Source: JAGPCH01 sp039810605 (GTDB taxonomy: Bacteria > Bacteroidota > Ignavibacteria > Tepidaquicellales > Tepidaquicellaceae). Taken from it: DNA of 12,053 nt. Position 1 is the stretch's first letter; each line of letters opens with the position of its first letter. The stretch covers positions 1 through 12,053 of the forward strand of contig JBDHXH010000076.1 of assembly GCA_039810605.1 (NCBI GenBank), read 5' to 3'. Below, piece after piece: positions 1-6,455 of this stretch. The translations under genes and the position numbers were made by a program. Below the pieces are notes generated by a model. It was not told the DNA's origin and did no database searches. It saw nothing but the letters and a program-made list of their open reading frames with translations.

Positions 1-747
1 AATCCACGGGTAATAAAATCCGTCCCAGCCGACAACATCAAACGGATGAAAATCATAATGTATGGAAACTATCTGATCGCCTTTTTTTACTTTGACGACG
101 AAGTCTCCTTTCTCGTCAAATGTTACGAGTTCTTCGGGAGCCTTTATATCACGTTCACAGTATGGTGAATGCTCCATAAGCTGTCCGTGTTCGTTACGGT
201 ATCTTGAAGGAGTTGTAATCGGACCTGCGGATTCGAAAATCAGAAAGCGGGCTTCATCTGTTTCGTGTACAAGTTTGTAGATTATTCCTCTCGGAATTAC
301 AATGTAATCACCTTCCTTGAATTTCAGATAGCCGAGATTCGATTGGAGTTCTCCATTGCCTTCATGAACAAATACAACTTCATCGCATAGAGTATTCCTG
401 AAAAAATAATCCATCTGTTTTTCCGGTCTGCAGATACTCATCACCACATCGTTGTTGAACATGATTGGTTTTCTTCCCGAGACTGCGTCGCCATCTTTTT
501 TTGCAGGCTTTGTTCTAAAATGATACGGACGCAGTGAGGCATCCTTCCATTCACGAATTTCAACTTTCTCAACGTTCGGAGAAATGTCTTTGATCTTCGC
601 CGGAGAGTTTATGTGATATGCATTTGTATAAATGCTGTCAAACCCGATTGTCGAAAACAATTCTTCCTTATAAAGCGACCCGTCGGGCTGTCTGAATTGC
701 GTATGCCTCTTCTGGGGCATCTTTCCTAGTTTATAATAGTACGGCAT
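1..747 (-). CDS. hmgA: Homogentisate 1,2-dioxygenase, N-terminal part (runs off left edge)
   Basis: The reverse strand is open for 249 codons from ATG at 747 to the window edge with no stop, so the C-terminal part is missing. The product begins MPYYYKLGKMPQKRHTQF and includes a cupin-like stretch with YIVIPRGIIYKL and FLIFESAGPITTPSRYRN. The visible end has HPFDVVGWDGFYYPW, a run characteristic of homogentisate 1,2-dioxygenase. The family is a cytoplasmic non-haem Fe(II) enzyme that opens the ring of homogentisate to maleylacetoacetate in tyrosine/phenylalanine breakdown. Its iron ligands (two His and a Glu) lie in the C-terminal half, outside this window, so catalytic competence cannot be judged. 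The ATG at 747 gives the expected family N-terminus. It lies 87 nt downstream of trxB on the same strand, so it could be the last gene of a TPR-trxB-hmgA unit or have its own promoter. No other tyrosine-catabolic gene is visible. Confidence 0.93.
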   Translation of the reverse strand, partial: MPYYYKLGKMPQKRHTQFRQPDGSLYKEELFSTIGFDSIYTNAYHINSPAKIKDISPNVEKVEIREWKDASLRPYHFRTKPAKKDGDAVSGRKPIMFNNDVVMSICRPEKQMDYFFRNTLCDEVVFVHEGNGELQSNLGYLKFKEGDYIVIPRGIIYKLVHETDEARFLIFESAGPITTPSRYRNEHGQLMEHSPYCERDIKAPEELVTFDEKGDFVVKVKKGDQIVSIHYDFHPFDVVGWDGFYYPWI

Positions 748-764
748 ATTATTTTCAATTTTAA

Positions 765-785
765 AATTTAGAATTGAGAATTAAA
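765..785. repeat. Three imperfect 7-nt units in the trxB-hmgA spacer
   Basis: The spacer between trxB and hmgA holds three consecutive 7-mers, AATTTAG, AATTGAG and AATTAAA, which share AATT at the same phase. The match is weak and the region is AT-rich, so chance is possible. It is listed because clean 7-nt arrays occur elsewhere in the window. No convincing minus-strand promoter (CAAANNTA read on the plus strand) was found in 748-834. Confidence 0.25.
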
Positions 786-834
786 ATCACTTGCAAATTT
801 CAAACTCTTGTCCGACACGATCGCAAATTCATCT

Positions 835-1839
835 CTAATGTTTTGTCCCGTGCATAGCTACGCTTGCTTCATACTCTTTCAATTCAAGAAACCGTTCCGC
901 ATCAATTGCAGCCATGCAGCCCGTTCCCGCCGCGGTAACAGCTTGTCTGTAATAATGATCCTGAACATCTCCACATGCAAAAACACCTTCCACGTTCGTT
1001 GCGGATGTTGACTTCTTTGTAATCAGGTAACCGTTCTCATCCATTTCAAGAATTCCCTTAAAGATTTTCGAATTCGGTTCATGTCCGATTGCCGTGAAGA
1101 ATCCGGAGCATTCAATTTCATAGACTTCATCAGTCTTAAGATCTCTCACTCTGACACCTGTAACAGTTTTCTTATCGCCTTCGATACTGCCGAGTATTTC
1201 TTCAACGACTGTATTGAGCACAAATCTGATCTTAGGATTTTCTTTCGCTCGATCCTGCATTATCTTCGATGCGCGGAGTTCATCTCTTCTGTGAATCAAT
1301 ATCACCTCGCTCGCATGACGCGTAAGGTAGTTTGCTTCTTCCATTGCTGTATCACCTCCTCCGACAACAACAACTTTCATTCCTCTGAAGAAAAATCCAT
1401 CGCATGTTGCACATGATGATACTCCGTATCCCATGAATATTTTTTCCGATTCCAGCCCAAGCCACTTCGCAGATGCGCCGGTTGCAACAATGACAGTATC
1501 TGCTGTATATTCTTTATCTTCTTCATCACAAATCATGAAAGGTCTTTTGGAGAAATCAACTTTGATGACATTTCTGAAAACAGATTTTGCGCCGAATCTG
1601 TAAGCCTGCTTGCGCATGATGTCCATTAATTCCGGTCCCTGTATTCCGTGTTCGAAGCCCGGATAGTTTTCAACTTCAGTCGTAATCGTAAGCTGTCCGC
1701 CCGGTTGATGACCTTCAATAACAAGCGGATTCAGATTGGCACGTGCGGTGTACAATGCCGCAGTCAGTCCTGCCGGACCTGAACCTATTATTACAACCCT
1801 GTAATGATTAGAGTGAATTCCGTCTGTTCGCAATTCCAT
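835..1839 (-). CDS. trxB: Thioredoxin reductase (NADPH)
   Basis: This 334-residue cytoplasmic flavoenzyme passes electrons from NADPH through FAD and a redox-active disulphide to thioredoxin. The FAD-binding GxGxxG motif is at residues 19-24 (GSGPAG), with PGGQL at 46-50. The redox-active CATC is at 143-146 inside SSCATCDGFFF. The NADPH-binding GGGDTAMEEA is at 160-169, followed by the HRRDELRAS NADPH-specificity stretch at 183-191. The closing FAD motif GVFACGDVQD is at 285-294. Length and domain order match low-molecular-weight bacterial TrxB. The chosen ATG gives about 12 residues before the first beta strand, slightly long but not abnormal. Only 18 nt separate it from the upstream TPR gene, so it is probably co-transcribed from the promoter in front of that gene. 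No thioredoxin gene is nearby. Confidence 0.96.
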   Translation of the reverse strand: MELRTDGIHSNHYRVVIIGSGPAGLTAALYTARANLNPLVIEGHQPGGQLTITTEVENYPGFEHGIQGPELMDIMRKQAYRFGAKSVFRNVIKVDFSKRPFMICDEEDKEYTADTVIVATGASAKWLGLESEKIFMGYGVSSCATCDGFFFRGMKVVVVGGGDTAMEEANYLTRHASEVILIHRRDELRASKIMQDRAKENPKIRFVLNTVVEEILGSIEGDKKTVTGVRVRDLKTDEVYEIECSGFFTAIGHEPNSKIFKGILEMDENGYLITKKSTSATNVEGVFACGDVQDHYYRQAVTAAGTGCMAAIDAERFLELKEYEASVAMHGTKH

Positions 1840-1857
1840 TTGGAGAAAATTAATTGT

Positions 1858-3543
1858 TTATAAAAAATCTATCTTATCTTTAAGACTCTTGTTATTCGGA
1901 TTCTTCTCAAGTGAGAGCTTCCAGAACTTCAATGCATTGCGATTATCTTTCATTGCATTGTAAACATCGCCAAGGTGTTCGAGCACAACTGCGCTGTTGG
2001 GATTGAATGCAAGCGAACTTTCAATATACCTCTTTGCCTGCTTGTAATTTTTCATCTTGTAATAGATCCATCCCATTGTATCTAGGTATGAAGCATTTTG
2101 AGGATCTTTATCAACTGCAACTTTGGACATTGACAGCGCCTTGTCAAGATCAATTCCTCTTTCCGATAAATTGTAGGCATAGTTGTTCAGCACGAGCGCA
2201 TTCTGCGGATCAATCTTCAAAGCCTTCTCATAAGTGGCGGAAGATTTCTCGTAGTAGCCCTGATTGTCATAAGCAAGCGCAAGAGTTGAGAGCATTCCAA
2301 TATCTGCAGAGTTAACATCAACAGCCTTCTCAAAATAAACTATTGCATCCTTTTCATTACCCGACTGCTGAAGAGAAAGACCCTTGATGTAATTCAGCCT
2401 AAACTCATCCGGAAATTTTGCAAGACCTGCGTCTGCAACTTTAATTGCATCATCTGTTTCGCGCTGCTGAAAGAATGTAAAGCTTATGTTGACATAGACC
2501 TCGCGGGACGTATCGGCAAATTCAATTGCACGGAAAAAATTATCCTTTGCATCGGAATTCTTTTTATTAAGCAAATCTATCGCGCCGAGATAATAATAAG
2601 GAATCCACCTGTCGGGATATTCGTTGCTTAGATTAGTGAAAATGTTTTCAGCAACTTCTTTCGAAGATTCATCCTGTGAAATGAGATTATAGTATAGTTC
2701 ACCAACCTGTACTTTTTCGAGGTAGCTCAATGAATCCTTGCCGAGCATCTTGCTGAAATTTTCAAATGCCTTACTGCTTTCATTATTCTTGAAATAAATT
2801 TTCACCAGTTCAGTCTGAACATCTTTGTCTTCAGGATTAATTGTAAAAATTTCTTCATAGAGTTTCCTTGCATCACTTGTCTTGCCGTTTCTCATATAAA
2901 GTGATGCCAGCAACTTTTTTACGTTTATATTAAAAGGATCGAGAGTCAGAATTGCTTCAAGCACACCTTCTGCTTTTTCATAATCTTTGTAATTGATATA
3001 AATCTCGTACATCTTGTTAAGCACGTCAAAGTCATAACCAATTTTATCAGTTATCTTTTCGTAAATCACAATCGCTTTTGCAGGCATCTTTAATTCCTGA
3101 TAAATGCGAGCCAGAGAATACAATCCGTAAGTGTAATTTGAATCAATCCGGATTATGTGTTCATAAGTATCGGCAGCCATCTTGAAATCTTTCTCCGCAA
3201 TGTAAACACCTGCAAGCGTTTCCAGACATCCTTCATTATCCGGATCAATGCGAAGCGCATTGTTAACCTCAATTTTTGCTTCATCAAATTTCGAAAGTTT
3301 GAAGTACACCTGGGCAAGGGCATGATAAATTCCGACAGCCTTATCATGCTTCAGAGCCATTCTGTAATTTTCAATTGCACCAATGAAATCGTTTTGTAAT
3401 TCAAGCGTTTTCCCTTCTATGAAAAAAGCAAGTGCTTTATCATTTGAAGATACTTTCGGATTATCGGCCTGGGAAAAAGAAACCTTGGAGATTATGAGGG
3501 TGAGAATTACTCCGGCATATATGTATTTATGGCATCTTAGCAT
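1858..3543 (-). CDS. Secreted TPR-repeat protein
   Basis: This 561-residue protein has an N-terminal signal peptide: a basic start, a hydrophobic run YAGVILTLII and a likely cleavage near SFS-Q around residue 25. There is no lipobox cysteine, so it is probably periplasmic. From about residue 38 to the C-terminus it is built of degenerate 34-residue tetratricopeptide repeats, roughly 14. Typical helix pairs are IYHALAQVYFKLSKFDEAK and ALKIDPQNALVLNNYAYNL. The C-terminal block (YLDTMGWIYYKM, then HLGDVYNAM and ALKFWKLSLEKNPNN) resembles TPR scaffold proteins widespread in Gram-negative bacteria. TPRs mediate protein-protein contacts, and no catalytic domain is visible, so its partner is unknown. 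It heads a likely unit with trxB and has a good Bacteroidota-type promoter just upstream. A link to redox or envelope functions is only inferred from the neighbour. Confidence 0.9.
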   Translation of the reverse strand: MLRCHKYIYAGVILTLIISKVSFSQADNPKVSSNDKALAFFIEGKTLELQNDFIGAIENYRMALKHDKAVGIYHALAQVYFKLSKFDEAKIEVNNALRIDPDNEGCLETLAGVYIAEKDFKMAADTYEHIIRIDSNYTYGLYSLARIYQELKMPAKAIVIYEKITDKIGYDFDVLNKMYEIYINYKDYEKAEGVLEAILTLDPFNINVKKLLASLYMRNGKTSDARKLYEEIFTINPEDKDVQTELVKIYFKNNESSKAFENFSKMLGKDSLSYLEKVQVGELYYNLISQDESSKEVAENIFTNLSNEYPDRWIPYYYLGAIDLLNKKNSDAKDNFFRAIEFADTSREVYVNISFTFFQQRETDDAIKVADAGLAKFPDEFRLNYIKGLSLQQSGNEKDAIVYFEKAVDVNSADIGMLSTLALAYDNQGYYEKSSATYEKALKIDPQNALVLNNYAYNLSERGIDLDKALSMSKVAVDKDPQNASYLDTMGWIYYKMKNYKQAKRYIESSLAFNPNSAVVLEHLGDVYNAMKDNRNALKFWKLSLEKNPNNKSLKDKIDFL

Positions 3544-3553
3544 TGTCAGTACA

Positions 3554-3584
3554 CAAAAATAACCTTAGGGAAATGAACAAACAA
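3554..3584 (-). promoter_or_regulatory. Bacteroidota-type promoter for the TPR-trxB unit
   Basis: Read on the minus strand, TTG at 3584-3582 is followed by 20 nt and then TATTTTTG at 3561-3554. This fits the TTG / TAnnTTTG (-33/-7) consensus with its usual 19-21 nt spacing. The -7 element ends only 10 nt before the ATG at 3543, so the transcript would have a leader of only a few nucleotides. No Shine-Dalgarno sequence is present there. The assignment rests on consensus only. Confidence 0.55.
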
Positions 3585-3654
3585 TTCAAAGTTGAGTGTA
3601 TTGACAATGTTTGATAGTATTAAGTGGGACAGAGCGGGGTTTGACGTTCTCTTG

Positions 3655-4749
3655 TTAACGCAAAAATTCACAAAGTAGTCTATGGAAATGATGTGTGCCA
3701 GTTTCCCTTTTTACAGAGTATCTTCCCGAAGAATACTTTCGCGATCGGATGCCGCGCTGAACATTCTCGACTATTGATTCATCTTCCCTCTCAACTTTAT
3801 CCAGCCCCGCTCCTGCCCCTTTGTCAATCAGCGATTCCTTCCAAACATAGGTAATGAAAGAAACTTTGGTGAGATTGGGCTTGAGCGGCCTGACAACATT
3901 GATTGAAAGTCCCCACGGATAAAAATTGAACATAAGATTTGGAAATATCCAGAAGTAATATGCTGAAATGTTTTGTCCGTAATCGGGAGAATCTTTCGGA
4001 AGATCAAAACAATCTTCTCCGCTCCTGCCTATTCCTGTTTGAAGGCTGGAATAACGGAAGAGTTCTGTTTTGTAATTTGAATAATCGAGCTCTGCGTTAA
4101 GCGAGTTGTGAACGTAAGGTATGTGAAAACCTTCCAGATAATTTTCGCAATACAAAGCCCAGTGCGCTTTCACAAGGTAGTCGCGCGATCGTGATGAATC
4201 AAACACGAACTCTTCAAGTGGCAGCCATGACATCTTGGAACACATGTCTCCAATGAAAGCCTGAACCGGTGATACAGGATTGAGCGAAGCAAAAAGAAAC
4301 TTTTCCCAACTACTGAAGGGAATCTCCGTAAGGTTATCTTTCTTCGAAGGAAAATTTTTCACTTCATTGAATTCGGGCATTGACAAAAATTTACCGTCAA
4401 TGTCAAACCTTCTGCCATGATAGCGACAGACAATATTCTTTTCAATGCAGCCTCCATCAATCAAAATATTTCCCCGGTGTGTGCATACATTTGAAAGACA
4501 GTGAAGTTTGTCTGTCCTGTCTCTTGTAAACATCAATGGCTCATCAAGGAAATTCTCAAGCAGAAAAAAAGGGTGTATCTGTCCCGGAACGCGGACAACG
4601 TCTTTATCGCATACATATTGCCATGTCTTTGAAAATATCTTCTCCTTGGACTCTTCAAAATATTTTTCATCTGTATAAAAACATGATGGAAGCGTTTCTG
4701 CAATTGATATGTCCTCGTCAACATGGAATATTTTATTGTCTTCCTTCAT
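3655..4749 (-). CDS. Rieske non-haem iron oxygenase, alpha-subunit type
   Basis: This 364-residue protein has the two-domain plan of ring-hydroxylating or N-demethylating oxygenases. The Rieske [2Fe-2S] ligands are C89-T-H91 and C108-R-Y-H111 (CTHRG and CRYHG). The catalytic mononuclear iron site is seen in ENYLEGFHIPYVH, with H209 and H214. The third ligand is probably D323 in the EDESIVENVQRG stretch. The residue three before the first iron His, which bridges to the neighbouring subunit's Rieske cluster, is Glu206 rather than the usual Asp. Glu is also known there in carnitine and glycine-betaine oxygenases (CntA, GbcA), so a quaternary-amine-like substrate is possible but unproven. These enzymes need a reductase, and none is encoded nearby. 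The ATG at 4749 gives a normal N-terminus. It lies 12 nt downstream of the DinB-like gene and is probably co-transcribed with it. Confidence 0.88.
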   Translation of the reverse strand: MKEDNKIFHVDEDISIAETLPSCFYTDEKYFEESKEKIFSKTWQYVCDKDVVRVPGQIHPFFLLENFLDEPLMFTRDRTDKLHCLSNVCTHRGNILIDGGCIEKNIVCRYHGRRFDIDGKFLSMPEFNEVKNFPSKKDNLTEIPFSSWEKFLFASLNPVSPVQAFIGDMCSKMSWLPLEEFVFDSSRSRDYLVKAHWALYCENYLEGFHIPYVHNSLNAELDYSNYKTELFRYSSLQTGIGRSGEDCFDLPKDSPDYGQNISAYYFWIFPNLMFNFYPWGLSINVVRPLKPNLTKVSFITYVWKESLIDKGAGAGLDKVEREDESIVENVQRGIRSRKYSSGRYSVKRETGTHHFHRLLCEFLR

Positions 4750-4761
4750 TCTGAACTTATA

Positions 4762-5259
4762 TCAGGTAAATGTTTTTCCTTCCGCTTTCAGAATCCATGA
4801 AAGTTGTCCGATATGCATCGGCTCATGTCTTATCGCGTGCAGGATAACGGCTCTCTTTGATTTCTTCCCGCCGAAGTTTGCTCCGATGAAGTTATCTTCG
4901 TCGAGTTGTTCGTCGGACAAATTCTTGATTATATCGGATGCTTTATCATGGATTTCATCGTTGAGCTTAACCAGTTCTTCGTAAGACAGTTTGGTTTTTG
5001 CTTCATCCGGATTTGAGCCATACGAATATTCATCCAACCATTTTATTCCCATATCTTCACCGCCTACGCCTTTGATCAAAAGAAAATGTTCGGTCCAGAT
5101 CAAATGCGATAGTATCCATCGCGCGCTGTTGAAAGTGTGATTACCTGACTTTATTTTCTTGTCAATGTCAATATCCTTTGCGCCGCCGATATAAAGTTTT
5201 GAAAGCGAGCGAACTCTTTCAAGCACTTCGTTTAAAATTTCTGATTCCTTTCTGCTCAT
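4762..5259 (-). CDS. DinB/YfiT-like metal-binding four-helix protein
   Basis: The 165-residue product has the length and pattern of the DinB/YfiT superfamily, four-helix bundles with a metal site made of three histidines. Candidate ligands are H52 (WILSHLIW) and H145 with H149 in AIRHEPMHIGQLSW; the HxxxHxGQ ending is typical. Relatives include thiol-S-transferases that use bacillithiol or mycothiol, damage-inducible proteins of unknown role and maleylpyruvate isomerase-like enzymes. The sequence alone does not say which applies. The reading frame opens at ATG 5259, and its start faces the cyanophycinase gene across a 143-nt spacer largely filled by a 7-nt repeat array. The promoter must lie in the AT-rich 5260-5311 stretch or in the array. 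It precedes the Rieske oxygenase gene by 12 nt. Confidence 0.85.
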   Translation of the reverse strand: MSRKESEILNEVLERVRSLSKLYIGGAKDIDIDKKIKSGNHTFNSARWILSHLIWTEHFLLIKGVGGEDMGIKWLDEYSYGSNPDEAKTKLSYEELVKLNDEIHDKASDIIKNLSDEQLDEDNFIGANFGGKKSKRAVILHAIRHEPMHIGQLSWILKAEGKTFT

Positions 5260-5311
5260 TTTATTTTTTTAATAATTTATTGATAATTTATTTTGATTGA
5301 AATACACTATC

Positions 5312-5409
5312 GGGAATCGTGAATCGGTAGTCGTGAATCGGGAATCGACAAACGTGAATCGTGAATCGGTAGTCGTGAATCGTGAATCGGCAAACGTGAA
5401 TCGTGAATT
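5312..5409 (+). repeat. Heptanucleotide tandem array 1 (14 units)
   Basis: Fourteen consecutive 7-mers fill this stretch without a phase break. The commonest unit is GTGAATC; variants are GGGAATC, GGTAGTC, GGCAAAC and GACAAAC, and the final unit is GTGAATT. Within a unit, position 1 (G), position 4 (A) and position 7 (C) are constant except in the last unit, while the other positions vary. Units 2-7 (5319-5360) and 8-13 (5361-5402) form a 42-nt higher-order repeat that differs at only two bases. The array occupies the divergent spacer between the DinB-like gene and the cyanophycinase, and its last unit (5403-5409) overlaps the GTG start used for the latter. It is not a CRISPR, because there are no distinct spacers. 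Confidence 0.95.
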
Positions 5410-6329
5410 ACTCTTGGATTGACTTCATTTCATTTAAGACTTTATATGATTATTTTATTAAAAAATTTTTTCAATCTTTGAATACAAATAGTAACAGCCA
5501 CTTTGCTGAAGACATAGGTGCGGATGTTTTGATAATCGGAGGAGCGGAAGACAAGTTAAATGAAAGACACATTCTAAGAAAGTTTGTTGAATTATCCGGA
5601 GGCGCGGCGGCGCATATTCTGATAGTTCCTGTTCCTTCAGACTTCCCGCTTGTAACAGCAACTCTTTATAAAAGTATATTTGAAAATCTCGGGATCAAAC
5701 AAGTTTCAGTGCTTGAGGCATTCTCAAGGCAGGAAATTCTAAAAGTGAATGCGGACGATGTTTTAAATGGAGTTACCGGAGTATTTCTAACAGGAGGCGA
5801 TCAGATGAGGCTTAGTTCTTTGCTTGGCGGCACGGATTTTCTCAAAGAGCTTAAGCTTGCAGTTAAGAATGGCATTACAATCGGCGGATCGAGCGCGGGA
5901 GCTTCCAGTTTGAGTTCGACAATGATTGTCCGCGGGGAACCCGGAGTTCAACCGCTGAAGGATTCTATCAGGCTCTGTCCCGGTCTCGGGATTCTGAAGA
6001 ACATAATCATTGATCAGCATTTTACAGAAAGAAACAGAATTGCACGGCTCATTACTGCTGTTGCATATAATCCGAATAATCTCGGAATTGGAATTGATGA
6101 GAACACGGCAATTCACATTAAGAACACCGGAATTCTTGAAGTGCTTGGAACTGGAACCGTTACCATAATAGATGGGTCAAACATTTCATACAACACAATT
6201 TCCGATGTCCATGAAGCTGAACCATTTTCTGTCATGGATTTGAAAATCAATATATTAAGCAGCTCGGTCAGGTATGATGTTTATAACAGAAAACCTGCTG
6301 CTGTCGTCGGAGACTACCTGCAGATTTAA
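5403..6329 (+). CDS. cphB: Cyanophycinase
   Basis: This serine-type exopeptidase of the S51 family releases beta-Asp-Arg dipeptides from cyanophycin in the cytoplasm. LIIGGAEDK is at residues 43-51, FLTGGDQMRL at 128-137 and the nucleophile elbow GGSSAGAS at 161-168 (Ser164). DQHFTERNRIARL at 204-216 contributes His206, and IGIDENTAI at 229-237 contributes Glu233. The Ser-His-Glu spacings of 42 and 27 residues equal those of the Synechocystis triad Ser132/His174/Glu201 as I recall it. The C-terminus is normal. The start is doubtful: relative to the cyanobacterial enzyme there are about 32 extra N-terminal residues, and GTG 5403 is itself a repeat unit of the upstream array. TTG 5478 (residue 26), or another nearby non-ATG codon, would give a standard length. 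No Shine-Dalgarno sequence supports either. cphA follows after 126 nt on the same strand. Confidence 0.93.
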   Translation: MNYSWIDFISFKTLYDYFIKKFFQSLNTNSNSHFAEDIGADVLIIGGAEDKLNERHILRKFVELSGGAAAHILIVPVPSDFPLVTATLYKSIFENLGIKQVSVLEAFSRQEILKVNADDVLNGVTGVFLTGGDQMRLSSLLGGTDFLKELKLAVKNGITIGGSSAGASSLSSTMIVRGEPGVQPLKDSIRLCPGLGILKNIIIDQHFTERNRIARLITAVAYNPNNLGIGIDENTAIHIKNTGILEVLGTGTVTIIDGSNISYNTISDVHEAEPFSVMDLKINILSSSVRYDVYNRKPAAVVGDYLQI

Positions 6330-6384
6330 TTTCAATTTGCAATCGTTGGTATTTACCGGTTCTATAATTATCTCTCCGGAATTT

Positions 6385-6392
6385 TAATTTTG
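6385..6392 (+). promoter_or_regulatory. Possible -7 element upstream of cphA
   Basis: TAATTTTG matches the Bacteroidota TAnnTTTG element and lies 63 nt before the cphA ATG in the 126-nt cphB-cphA spacer. I see no matching TTTG/TTG 19-21 nt upstream, so this is weak. If real, cphA could be transcribed independently of cphB. No clear terminator hairpin separates the two genes. Confidence 0.25.
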
Positions 6393-6455
6393 TCTGACAA
6401 TCCCCTTGTTAAATTTTAGCAACTTGTAATTCGTAAATTAAAAAATTTCATTGCA

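Noticed and set aside
3596..3640. TTGACA at 3600-3605 as a sigma-70 -35 box for a plus-strand transcript.
   Set aside because: No -10 hexamer at proper spacing and no plus-strand gene follows; the region is upstream of a minus-strand gene.
5312..5409. CRISPR array.
   Set aside because: Units are 7 nt, contiguous and degenerate, with no unique spacers and no cas genes nearby.
6357..6380. CCGG repeated 17 nt apart in the cphB-cphA spacer as a terminator stem.
   Set aside because: The stem would be only 4-5 bp with a long loop and no T-run, too weak to call.
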